From: Cryptomeria japonica | Taxonomy: Eukaryota; Streptophyta; Pinopsida; Cupressales; Cupressaceae | Reading direction: 5' to 3' | Assembly: GCF_030272615.1 (NCBI RefSeq) | Contig: NC_081406.1 | Location: 187,176,891 to 187,240,890 of the forward strand | DNA length: 64,000 nucleotides | Shown: positions 10,358 through 22,900 of the stretch, one piece after another | Numbering within the stretch: the stretch's first letter is position 1 | Layout: each line of letters starts with the position of its first letter | Notes under the pieces: model-generated | Databases searched by the model: none | Told to the model about the DNA's origin: nothing | The model's input: the letters and a program-made list of their open reading frames with translations, nothing else | Program-made: the position numbers and the translations under genes

Positions 10358-13300
10358 ATGAAGTTCCAGGTGGATAAAGATGCTCCTCCAGAGTCAAGGA
10401 TGGCTTCAAAATGGAAGAACGTCAGCGACACCAACCTCGGACACATCAATTTGAGAGAATTCAAGAAGCGAATGTTTGGTCTGGACAACCTAGTGCCTAC
10501 CACCATTGCGCGAAAGATGATGAAGAGCGGTATTGTGCATGTTGTTGGCTTCCTCCCCACCATGCAATGCAATGACCTAGTAGTCGAGTGTGCCAAACAT
10601 TACAACCCCATCAGCAAGGACATTGTTGCACCTAATGGAAGGATACTGGCAAACATCAGTGATGAGGCCATCAGAGAGGCCTTCAGGATCCCAAAGTATC
10701 ACAACACAATGTATATGGCAAAGGACGAAGCAGACAGTCTGTATCAGGACCACCTAGAAGAATATGACGCCATAGTTAACCATTCCTGGCTAGACAAGCC
10801 ATGGAAGGGTGCCTCCAAACTTCAGAGGAAGAGCCTAGTGCGAGTATACTTCAAGGAAGACATCGGAGACATGATCGTCCTGCTCAACAGAATAATGGGA
10901 AGCCCTCAAGGAGCTCCATTCGAACCTTGGATGTATTATTTCATTAATGAAATAATCAATGGAGTAAAGATGATAGACTGGGCCTGGATGATTAGCGAGA
11001 ACCTAGACAGCCAGTTGAGGAACCTAGAGGCAAATAGGACTTTCTTCATGAGTTCTTACTTGTTCTATTCCTTGGCCAGGACCTACAGATACAAAGGTCT
11101 CACTTGTAGAGGAGAAGTTGGGAGCAAGGAGAACCAGTTTCCAGTATATGATTGCTATCCTCAGCTCCACATGGAAGAGAAATGTCATTACAAAAGAGTG
11201 AATGATACTTTCCTTATGCACATCACTCGGACATTGCAAAGCGGACTGCACTAGAGACTCTCTCAAGAGTCTATGGACTTCATCAGTCGGTTTGGATGTT
11301 GGTACATCCAATATCCAAAGTTCACTTACCTCTGAATCAAGGGATTCTCTAGACCTCCATACAAGCTTCCAGCTTACCCTACCAATCGAGTGGTGTTGCT
11401 CAAGGTTGTGAGACAATTGGAGGAGTATATAGTGATTCAAAGGGATAAGCAAAAGAAGGCAAGGACGTCCTCACTTACACTAGGCAATGGGCTGGAAACA
11501 TGTTCGTCATCCCAACCTTCTGCGACCGCTGAGAAGGAGCTAGCCTGGTATCCCCTCTATCAATACAAGGCAAGAAGGAATTTCGATCCATTCCACAGGA
11601 TAAAGAAGATCGACGGAATGGCGTTTGAGCATAGACCGAACTTAGAAGATTACTGGGCTAATGCAGCCGATAGCTTCGCGATCAGGAAGAGATTCTAGTC
11701 GAGAATTTCTTTGAGCATGGTGAGAGCAACGGAGGTATTCAAAGTTGCCAATCAAGTGGAAGAAAGCTTAGAGCTTCATCAATCGGGCTTCGAAAAGATG
11801 AAAAACGAACCCCTAGTTTTGATAGATTGGACAGAGGGGGAGAAATCAGATCTAGCAGACCTCATGAGGTCGGTGGTTGAGTATTCAAGGTGGTGGATGT
11901 CTAAAAAGACAAGGCAGTTAAAAGCCAAAGGTGTGATCCTGACCTACGAATCGATGGGAGTAGATGATACGCTGTCCATCGATCCTTGTACCTCTGTCGG
12001 TGATGCCCGAAATCCAGAAAGTGTTGGGTCTCGAAAGAGGAAGGAATTAGTGGGGAGCTCTGTGAAAATCACAGGGAAGAACATCATAGGAGAAAGAAGG
12101 GAGTCCAGCGAAGGCCAATCCATTCTAAGTGCTGCCTCTATCATACCTGATCAGAATGCAGTTAAAGAACGGGAGATGAACATCTGCATGGTTGATGATG
12201 AAGAGAGAATGCCTTCTCCTTCAATTGAAGGAGTAATGAAGGAAGTTGTCCAAAGTCCAGACAGAGAGCAAGTTGAAACATCTACAGTCTTCTTAGACGG
12301 CATACCAGCAAACCCAGGAGAGGCAGATGATGAATTTGACCATAATACTGTCGAGCAATCAACTGTCCCAAATTGGCTAAGGGAAAGAATAAAGACAAAA
12401 GTCCCCAAGGAGGCCTGTTCCAAAGAGGTCACTGCAGCATTTCTGGAGAGAGTGAATGAGCCAATCGTGATCAAACCACCCAAGCCGGCTAGGAAGTTTT
12501 CCTTAATTCAGAGAGATAGTGCAGGGTTTAGGACAGTCCAAATAGCGGTGCCCAAAGAAGGAAAGACTAGGGACAATGTCGCCGCAGATGATTACAAGAT
12601 CACTACCATAGAGTTGGGTAAGCCCACCCAGAACCAAGAGGTCCAGTATTTTGACGACTCTTGCGGTGTTCTGAAGGCAAGTCTAGCCCATGAAAAGGAA
12701 AAGAGGAAGAAGGTCGAAGAGGAGAACCAGCAGTGGAGAAGGTACGTTCTCCATCTTACCAGACCACTTGACCATGAGATCCCGGTTACTCCGCCACAGC
12801 CTCTTCAGCAGGGATCGATGAAAGATTATGATGATATGAAGGGCTCATACACTCAAGCAAAGGAGTGGATTTCAGAAGCTTCGGTGCGTGCTGACACACT
12901 GCTAGAGAATTTAGTATCAGCACATGACTCGGCCTTTTCCCTAATCAATCGTATCCAGGATCTGGCCATCAATTGGGAGGATATGAATGAAATACTTCCA
13001 CACCTGAAGGTTATCCGAGGCTTGTCGAAGAGAAGCCTAGTGGATGCGGGTATCATACAGACCGGAGACAGGTACGACTTCAGCACATGGTACTATGCCT
13101 TGGTCACTCGAATTGAAGTTCTAAAGAAATCTGAGACCAAGTGCTCAGAGACAAAGAAACGTGTTAGAGAGATCCTAGGCAAGGTATTCCATGTGGCGTC
13201 AGAGATCTGGAAGAAGGAAAGCATAAGGGAGAAGCATCTGCAGGCAGAAAACCTAATAGCCAGAATCCAGTCTAGCTTCTTCAAGGATTCAGGGATGATT

Positions 13301-13531
13301 GACAAAGGCGATTTCTCGAAAATTGCAAATTTTCTCTTCATCGATGAAAATTTCCTTGCCCAAGCCGTTGAGTGGGAGAGCATCCTCGCCACCTGTACCG
13401 ATGATGTGGACATCATCGACTTCCAGATTGGCAGTTCGCCAAGTGTCGCCATGGAGGAGATCAAGCTCATTGCGTCCAGATACGTCGAATCTCTAAAAGA
13501 GGAAAGTGGACACTCACCTCAGTCAGATTAG
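10358..13531 (+). pseudogene. Long repeat-encoded ORF (1057 codons) with three in-frame stops; function unknown
   Basis: One frame runs from ATG 10358 to TAG 13531, broken by TAG 11252-54, TGA 11333-35 and TAG 11696-98; nothing else shifts it. The N-terminal third carries motifs such as GILANISDEAI-like and NRIMGSPQGAPFEPWM. I link these weakly to the plant-transposon-associated domains seen in conifer repeats. The middle is acidic and Ser-rich. The C-terminal third is helical and coiled-coil-like (around 12660-13500). No reverse transcriptase, integrase or protease motif is present. A decayed relative of the C-terminus is at 63.3-64.0 kb on the minus strand. The role is unknown; it could be a gag-like or accessory protein of a large retrotransposon. 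Confidence 0.75.
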
Positions 13532-13544
13532 CAGTTGCGCCACG

Positions 13545-14390
13545 TGTCACCCTCTTATTCATTTGAACTAATAGTGTTTGGGGAAACCCTAATTAGGGTT
13601 TGTAGCTATCAATCTTGGCCCTTGATCACTGTTTGATCTCGGCCATTCATTGATTTTTGAAAACTATATAAGGTTGCCTCCTCTCATTTGGAGAGTGTGA
13701 GGTTTTTGATATATTGTTGCTTAAGGTCATTTCCAGATAATATATTGCATGTGCGCTGCTTTGTAATCACTATTATTTGAATGATTTGCATGGTTTCAAT
13801 CTCCTCAACCTCTAGTTAAAGTTAATATAGATTTACTTTCATTATTGTTAATTTGAGTGAAGGATTTGATAAGTATCAATTGATTGTGTATCTCCACTCA
13901 TACTTTTGGTAAATGGATGATTTCCATTCTACCGTGCAAAGTTAGTCTGAGCTTATCCCATGTGCATCCCGATATCTCGATCATAAGCACAACCCACTAA
14001 AGATTGCACCGGCTTTGTGTAGTTGTCCCTAGTGTGGCGAAGCAGAGTTTGGTTTCTCGAGAGCACCCAGTTGATACAGTCTCCGGAGTTCGTAGGATTA
14101 GATTAGCCTTCCTAAACCCTATCCTTTTCTCCTTTCTTTTGAACGTCTAAATCCCCAAAAATCCAAAAAAGAGAAGAGCCTAAAATTGCCAAATAAATCT
14201 AAGTCCAGCAGTTCAAGATACTTGTCAACGTGAGTCCTCCTTGAAATTTCAGCATACACTACCCAAGAAGCTATTCCACAAAAGTCGCTTGTTCGCACAT
14301 ATAGACCTTGGAATCAGTAGTGATTTTTCAGGAGAGGATAGAACGCCTTCAGGTATCCTATCCTAATGTTTGGTAGATGATAAAACAGAC
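13545..14390 (+). mobile_element. LTR-like tail of the long-ORF repeat
   Basis: It contains a CACGTG G-box (near 13551), AACCCTAATTAGGGTT (near 13587), a TATA-like ACTATATAAGG about 13664, and blocks shared with the minus-strand locus at 62.2-63.1 kb (AGGATTTGATAA, GCAAAGTTAG, TAGGATTAG, TAAACCCT..CCTTTT). The promoter-like order and repeated occurrence suggest an LTR. Ends and primer-binding site were not fixed. Confidence 0.5.
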
Positions 14391-15039
14391 ACCAACAAAA
14401 AGGCAGCTTATTGATCATTTGTTTTCACTCCATAATCAAAATAGTTGATTACAGAATCACAGATTACTCATTTCAAATGTCTATAAATAATAAATATTTA
14501 GATGTCTGCTCATTATTTTCCCATCTGCCTGTAAAACGGCTATAAATAGTTCCAGACTCCATTCATATCAGCAGAATTGATCACTTCACCCAAAACAAAA
14601 GTTTTAACATTTCTTCCATAGCAATATTTGACAACTATAACATATTAACCAACTATTTCAAACATTTACTTTGGTTATACTAGAAAGGCATGGAAATTAT
14701 TTTCCTACTGAACCCAAGAAGTTCCAAGTGACTTTGTTTCGATGTGATAAAATCTTCAGTGAGAAATGTCATGTTTGACCACATGAATAAAGAGCCTCAC
14801 ATAAAAAAGCAATGATAGACAAGACTATAATTTCTTTAGAGTTTATCCTCTCTAAGTTATTTTAGGTCCTTGCCACTCCGAGTTCATTAATATATTTGTC
14901 TAGAGATATCCTCCCATATGTCAGCATGAAATTCTCTACAAAGATCATATGAAGAACCCACTTCTTATTGTCAAATTGTTCTGGTAACCAATACAACAAA
15001 TACTTTTGAAACAGACAAAAGAATTAGCTACAATAGTAC
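14391..15039. other. No gene recognised (probably intron of the GNAT gene)
   Basis: This is AT-rich sequence with stops in all frames. It lies just downstream of the last recognised GNAT exon, so it should contain the start of the next intron (GTACTATTG donor on the minus strand). The next GNAT exon was searched for here by eye and not found. Confidence 0.5.
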
Positions 15040-15120
15040 CTTGGCTAGATATCTGACAATTTTCCGTCCGATACCCCTTCTCTGGTGTGCTGGATCAACT
15101 GCAACATCACAGATAGTAGC
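15040..15120 (-). CDS. GNAT exon 6: acetyl-CoA-binding motif
   Basis: It is 81 bases, phase 0 at both ends. The acceptor is ...GGTGTTGCAG and the donor is AAG|GTACTATTG. It encodes 27 residues, ATICDVAVDP then AHQRRGIGRKIVRYLAK. The Q-R-R-G-I-G segment matches the Q/R-x-x-G-x-G/A loop that holds the pyrophosphate of acetyl-CoA in this family. Confidence 0.88.
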
Positions 15121-16868
15121 CTGCAACACCAACAGGATATACAAGGTGGTAAAAAGGAATCATTGGAGTTGCAAATGCAACAATTCATTAGAGTCATATT
15201 TCTTCCAGGTTGTAGAGGGTATATTATACACGTACAATAAATGCCCCATCAGAAATTGCACGTCCGATACCTGCTTTACAAATAAAACAACGTTTGATAT
15301 TTCCCAAAAAAACAAATATGCCAAAATTAATTTGCACAGGCTTGGACAAGTAGATGTAAATATCCTATCACAGGCATGTCCTAACAACATTACCTAGTGA
15401 GCAATCACAAAAAATGCCCAATCAATAGTAAAGATAGTACAAGGTTAGGATATCCACATACAATATTGGGAATTTTGTTATGATAGGGTACACTTTAGCA
15501 GGAAGAAAATTAAGTGCTGAAATCAGCATGTGGAAAAACCTACCATCCTATAAATTAAGGCAATGGGACAAATCAAACACATTATATAATATGAATGAAA
15601 TGGATAAAAATCAATGAATATGAATGAAGGTCCAGAAAAGGAGAGGGAAAAGGTAATAAAGAAAGCTGCTTAGAACGAAAGGTAACAGGCCACATAGGAT
15701 AGTTATATTAATTGAGAACAACAAATTCATTAGCAATGCACTATGTTGTGGCTTGTCGAAACAGAATATAGCAGCTCAAGAATTTTATATATTGAGTGCC
15801 AACTTGGAAGCTATATGAACCAAAATCAAGCTTGGACAATTGCTATGTTAATTCATTCATTTGGAATTTTCTTAATTAACTATTTCTGTATTCTGCTCAT
15901 ATTTACTATTCATCTCTAGACATATTTATGTCTAGCACACATTTAGATTGGTCCTAATCTGAAACGCCTTAAATGTGCCTCAACTATCATTCAAAGGACC
16001 ATGGCCAAGATAATTGGATCCTATTGTAACACTCACATGCTAATCCTCCATACAGCTTTTCACATCAGACGAGCTCAATACACCGAGCTGGTTACAATCC
16101 TTCTATAAACATATCTTACACATCATTACCCAAATTCTAAATCTGATTATTTCATACCTCGGAGTTATGGTTTGCAAAATACTAATAGACAAGTTCCATC
16201 TTTACCTCCACTGAATCTATAACGATTGAAAATATTGGTGCCTATAAATCAAGAAATGTAGCTTAACAAACTTAACACATGCCAAGATTTATATACTTGG
16301 TTATGTTGGGTCCTTGTGATTCTCCTTCAAGCTGAAATTCTGGCTTTCTCATATAACGGGCTGCTATAAGGATCATTCCTGAGATGCACTTTTGCTGGAA
16401 AATATTCACTCAGAAAAACTGGTTTAGAACATGCATTTGAAATATTCTCAATTCAGCAATATAGATTATTTATGTAAGTGAGAGAAAAGTTCTGCCCAAA
16501 TACAGAAAACAAATTGAGCTATGGATTTGTATACTAGCACAGATATCTTAAATACATTTATCCAAAAATATTTATAGATATCAATCTCAAGACACCTATA
16601 TTGGATTTGTCATAAAGGTTAGATATGCACCTCAAGATTAATATCTCTTGACATTTTTCAGATAGATGTGTTTAACATATCTATACTATTAGCATCCATG
16701 GGCACTGCATTACTATTTTATTTCTGCATCCAAAAAAATTAGATGTATAACATGAATATTTATTTCTTTGACAATTAATAAAGCATTTCATATTCATTCA
16801 AATGTGTAATAGATATCACATTAAAGGTGTATGAGGTATTCGAAAGAAGAATGTTATGTTAATAGAAA

Positions 16869-16956
<88 letters not shown>

Positions 16957-19900
16957 CTTAGTGATGGAGAGCGCACTAGAGCAGAAGACATTTGCAGGGT
17001 GGAACACGGGTGTGAGGCCTTCTACCTTCACCGATTAGGGTCGTGTGCCCTAACCACTTCTACTTCTCCCATGCTTTGTTTGGGCAGTTGTTCGCGGGTA
17101 TTTTGGTTCGCAAGCTACGAGGGTGGGTGTTTTTGTAGCTGAAAGGCGGACTCATTTTCTGTGGTTTTAGCTGCGTTTGGCGGGGGCTTGTGTGGTCGCT
17201 TTTGTGGCTCTATGCAGAGCAGATTAGGGATTACTCCTCCTGGTTAAGGCATTTTCTATTTGTTCTTGCTTCAGATCGGGGTTTGGGCATAAGGCCCTTT
17301 GCTTTTTTTGCTTTTTTCTCTATTGGGCCTTGCATGGCTTTCCATGGAGGTTCTTCATTGATGTAGAATCTTCCCTTCAAAGACACAGTGATAAGGGGAA
17401 TTTCCTCTCCTAATATGCAAGTAAATTCTAGCATGGGGTTGAATAATACCGGCATCGAGGAAAGTGCCCCTCAAGATAGAGCTTTTCGGCCTTTTGAAGG
17501 TGAATGGGTATCTTGCAAGGAGTGAACATGGGCCCATGCTTGTGATACAACCCGAAACTATGGAGGAGTGTGGAGAACCCCTGCGAGTTCTAACTCTGCC
17601 AAACCACTAATTTGCTATACAAAGGATATACTTGTTTGAAGATTTGATAATATATGAATTTCTTTGAGATTTCACCATGTGATGCCAGGCAAGAAAGATA
17701 ATACAAGTAATATAATAAACTGAAATAGACTGGAAATGCAAGAGAGCTGCAAATGATTCTTACTCACTCAAAAATATATATACAATGCTCAAACATTCAC
17801 AAGCCATACCCGAGATAGCCAGCTGGTTGTAAACATTAAATTCTGGAAATTATCAGCAACATATAAATCTGGAAATGTAATCGATCTGCAGCTATAAATG
17901 ATTGGTCCACTCAAAAATGTATGCAAAATGCCTTGACTGTGCTGAGCACTCACAATGGATGAAATAGCAGCAAATGAAGGAAGGCGTTTCAGCCTCTATG
18001 AAACACGTCTTGGCTGCATAGACAGCACGTGGCCCTGTAGATGCTTGCACAGTCTGTATATTGTTGCTGCGAACAATGCTAATTGCAGCCACAAGTCTTT
18101 CTCTGAATATCCCTTCAATCAAGTGTGAAACCCTTTAGTGAATCTCACCAAATTGTCAAAGTACTGTAGCGTTTACTGTTCACACCACTATAGCAGCCAA
18201 CATAAATTTTGATTTGCAAATGATTAACTCTTAATCTTCCACAATCTTCAGATCTGCGAACATAAAATCTTGAAACCCTTGAATAATTTTTGTATTTCTT
18301 CACCAATATGCTCAAATATGACCACTGCATGTAGCCAACCCTTAAAGCATTCATCGGCTGATATTTCACAACCTCAATATGCTGACAATGAAGAGTGAAC
18401 GTTCTCGAAAGTCTGGAAAAGATTGAAATTCTGCAGAAACCCTTGGTCTCACAAATCCCAATGCTCCCATGAAAAGACAAAGTGAAAAATGCTGAATAAT
18501 CATCATTGATTTCCTCTTGGCAGCTTATATATTTCTTCATGAAGTCGACCCTCTCCCCAAAAGCCATTTTAAAACAAATTGCTTGAAATCATATTAATTG
18601 CACTTTATAATCATTAAAAATAATGCCTACAAGTTGGTGCCCAAGACATTAATTATAAAATTGGCCCCCTTTTAATGATAAATTGACCCCTCAACTTAAA
18701 GCGCAAATATAACATTATTTTATAATATGCCTTTAATGATTAATTATTAATGAAGTATTACTTAATTAATAATTAGAATAACATAACTCCATAAATACTC
18801 ATTATTTCTCAATTTTGTCTGAACCGGGGAGTTGACCACTGCATCTACTGCCAATCCATCTGCCTTACTAAAAATAGTAAGGGTCCCTCTCAATCAACCA
18901 CTAACTTACTAGAAATAGTAAGGGTGAGAAACTGAGTCAAACGAAAGCCAATTCTGAACCAAACTGAGTTCCAAGAAGAGAACGCTCTACCAACTGTCCA
19001 CCAGGACCCTCTAACCATCTGCTTTAGCCTATGAGAGCCAAAATAATAGGCTCAACCATCAAGATAGGAACGAGCTAAAAAGGGGACATTACAAGGAAGA
19101 TGTCAACTTCTTGTCCAATCACGCCTTGATTTGCGAATTCATGGGTATACATGTTTCACTTCCCTTTTCGGAATCATGGGCTCGTCATCCATGGAACCCA
19201 AAGCGTGAAATGGAGGTGATGTTGGCTGCCAACAACTATTTTTTGCTGGTCTTTTCATGCAGTTCACATGGAAATAAAGCTTTTGAAGGTGGGCCGAATT
19301 TTTATAATCAAGTTGGGCTTTTCATTAAGTCATGGCATGTTGGATTCAACCCTTCGGAGGAGCTTCCATTGGGGTTTCCAATTTGGGTACAACTTTCGTG
19401 GTTCCCACTAGAATTTTGGAGACATGACATTGTTCATTCAGTTGCATTGTTGCTTGGCAAACCAGTTGGCCCATCACAACAAACTATGGATAAAAAGGTA
19501 ATCACATATGCCCATGTTTGTATTGAAATTGACTTAAGACTTTACTAGATTCTATGGAAATTTGACTAAGATCCACCTCTTGGTTCCAACAAATCGATTA
19601 TGAAACCCTTCCATTTCGTTGTCAGATTTCTCATGAATATGGTCATTTGCAACTGATGTGTCCCAAATCTAATTTTGTAGGGTCCTCAAGTAATGGATTG
19701 TCCCGCCCACCACCTAAATAGGATAAAGGGAAAGCTCCTATGGTGGAAGATAAAGAAGGATTTATCCCAGCCAAGGCCTGAAACAAGGTAAGAGGGCAGA
19801 AAAGAACTCTAAAGGATAGGTAAACTGATGAGATGTTTAACAGATTTGATGTTCTAGAAGATTTAGACCAGTCTGATGAGGTCCTCATAGGGATGCCTAT

Positions 19901-22900
19901 TTGTCAAGAACCTATGAGTGTGGAACAAATAGTTGGTGAAAGGTCAACATTCTTCTTGTTGATCCATAGGTTGGAGGCCAAAATGCTCAAATGGACACAG
20001 ATATTCCATTATTGAATTCAGCAGAGTTGGAAACAAGTGGATGCAAAGAGGTGAAAGATTGTTTAGGTGGAGCTAGTTCAGTGGCCAATCTAGAGAAAGA
20101 CCCTCAAGATGTTGGTAAAAGTAAGGGAACCCCACCTGCATTGGGGTTACAACACAAAAATCTTAACAAGAGGGCTCCTAAGAAGCCTCCTAAGGTGGGT
20201 AGAGAGAAAGATCAAGAAAAAGTGAAACCAATTGGTGAGACATTGGTCGAGTCTAGCTCAGAAAAAACCATTGATTCCCACATCTCTCCATCCCAAAAAA
20301 TCATAATTCTTTCATGGAATGTAAGGGGTATGAATAGCATCCCTATACAAAACGCTATTCGAGATTTGTTCCGATTTCACTCTCCAAATATTGTCTTCAT
20401 CCAAGACACTAAGATGTCTGTAGAAGGTATGTTGAGCCTCACTTCCAAGATTTGGGCTAGAGGCCAATGCCAGTGCATTGGCCAGTGCATTGGGGCTCAA
20501 GGCAATTCAAGTTGTGTGGCTTGACTCTAGGATCCTCGAAAAATTTGTTCCTATGTGGTGGATTTCTAGTAGATCTTCAATGTCTATGGCTGCCTCAAGT
20601 TTGGAACCTGGTGAAGTTAATCTCCTCTCCAATGTGCATGCTCCAACTGATCTCTCAAGAAAGTCTTTGCTTTGGTCTCATATTAGGATGGTTAGGTCCC
20701 TTGCCCCTTATTTTCCTTAGATCCTTGCAGGGGACTTCAATGTTGTTTTAAGGAAGGATGAAAAGAGGGGAGGTACCATCAAGCCTGAGCATTCTTCTAG
20801 GCTCTTGAGGGATAATATAGATTTTTTGAATTTGCTTGACACAAAGCCATCTAATGGAATGTTCACTTAAAATAATAGGAGGGGTGTTCATGCTATCTCT
20901 AAAAGGTTAGACAAGTTCCTGGTGTCTAATTTTTGGGTCGAAGATGGGGTGCTAATTGTATCTTTGAAAGGCTCAAATCATTAGCCAATCAAACATTTAG
21001 CTACTTTCTTCAAAACCTTTAAAAATCTTTCTTTCAAATTCCAACTTATGTGGCTTTGAGACTCTTCTTTACAAGAGTTTATAACAGAATCGTGGTCCAA
21101 AGGGAAACCTTTGTTTGGGACAACAATGTTCTCATTTGCTAAGAGACTTCAATATGTTAAGCACATGCCAAAAAGATGGAATAGGCAATGCTTTGGCAAT
21201 ATTTTCAGGGTTAAAGCAACTGCCCAATCTCGCTTGGATGTCATCACTCATCAGATCCAGGATCATGGCTTAACAGAGGATTCCTTTATATTAGAAGCAG
21301 CGACTATGAAAGAATTGGACAAATGGAAGTTGCGTGAAGAAATTTCTGGAAGCAGAAGTCTCATATTGACTAGTTACAGGAAGGTGATAGAAAACACTGC
21401 CTTTTTCCATAGCTATGTTAAGGATAGGAGCCAAGGGAATCTCATTAACTCCCTCAGGTCCTCTAAAGAAAATTAGCTCTCATATTCCAAGATAATTTTG
21501 GGCAAGATGATTCACTACTATTCCACTATGTTTATTGAGAATGCCCCCTTGGAACAGGAGGAAGAATATCTTATTTTGGAGTGCATTCCCTCATTAGTTT
21601 CTAATGAGATGAATGATTCTTTGAAAAAACCCATCAGTTTGGATGAACTAGAGGGAAATGTATTTCAAATGAAGAAAGGTAAAGCCCCTAGACGTGATGA
21701 TCTTCCAATAGAGTTTACCAGGAATTTTGGGATATTGTCGAATTGGACCTTCCAGAGGTGGTTGTGGAATCTCAAAGAAATAGATAGATGATGAAAGCCA
21801 TGAATAATGTGTTCCTCGCTCTTATTCCAAAAAGAAAGGGAGTTGATTCAATGGACCTCTTTTGACCTATAGCCCAATGTAGTTTACAGAAATATTAATA
21901 AGTTGATTGCAGAGAGACTCAAGGCATGGCTTAGATCTCTAATTTTGGAGGAACAATGGGGTTTTGTTGCTAGTAGACAAATTTTGGATGGGGTTGTAGT
22001 TGCAACAAAGGTTATTCATTTCATGGCAACCTCCAAAGAGAAGGCTATGTTTGTTATGCTTGACATAGCCAAAGCTTATGACCATGTCAACTGGACTTTT
22101 TTGCATAAGGTTTTGGTAGCTTTTGGGGTTTGGCAGCGAGTGGATCAAGTGGGTCATGAGTTGTCACCTCCTCCTCTGTTCTCATTAATAGTGAGCCCTC
22201 TGGCTCTTTGGTGCTTCTCAGGGTCTTTGGAAAGGGGATCCTCTCTCACCTTATTTATTTTAATGGCTGAAAACTTGGGAAGATTTATAAAGTCTCGTGT
22301 GAGGCCAAGATTGATCCAGGGCAGGAACTGAGGCAACAAAGTCCCTCCACACTCATTTACAATTTGTGGATGATACAACTCTGATGGTATTAGCTTGAGT
22401 TAATGAGGCATTCAATCTTAGACGGTCATTGGATATTTACTTGGCAGCCTTTGGGCAAAGGATTAATGAGAACAAGTTCTCCATTTTCTTCTTTAACACT
22501 CCTAAGCCTATCTAGACCAGGATTGCTCAGATCCTTAGATTCCAAATTGGTGCTCTACCTTTTCTGTATCTTGGTATCCCCATTGCTATAGGCACTTTGC
22601 CTAGCAGGTTTTGGCAAGATGTTTTGGATAACTTATGTAGGAAAGTTACTCATTGGACCTACAAGTGGATTTCTTCTATTGGGAGGGTGACTCTTCTAAA
22701 GTCAATGATTCGCGTTACATCCCACTTGTCCCCTAGTTGTTAATATGCAATATTTACACCATTATATATGTTTGCCCTAGTGCATTTATGCTATACTTGC
22801 AAGATGTTTAACGTGCCCTAGTTTTTTATGTTTAATTTGAATGAATGTGCCCTAGTTTACATGTTTAAATGAAATGAATGTGCCCTAGTTTTTCATGTTT

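Noticed and set aside
11252-11698. TAG/TGA stops as programmed readthrough
   Set aside because: The pattern fits simple C-to-T decay in an old repeat, and the related copy at 63 kb has stops at other places.
16816-17038. Open frames of alternating Ile-Tyr on both strands
   Set aside because: Translation of the (AT)n microsatellite.
17543-19093. Alternative left boundary of the solo LTR at TGATACAACCC
   Set aside because: It gives no target duplication and does not restore the ORF1 frame, unlike 17523.
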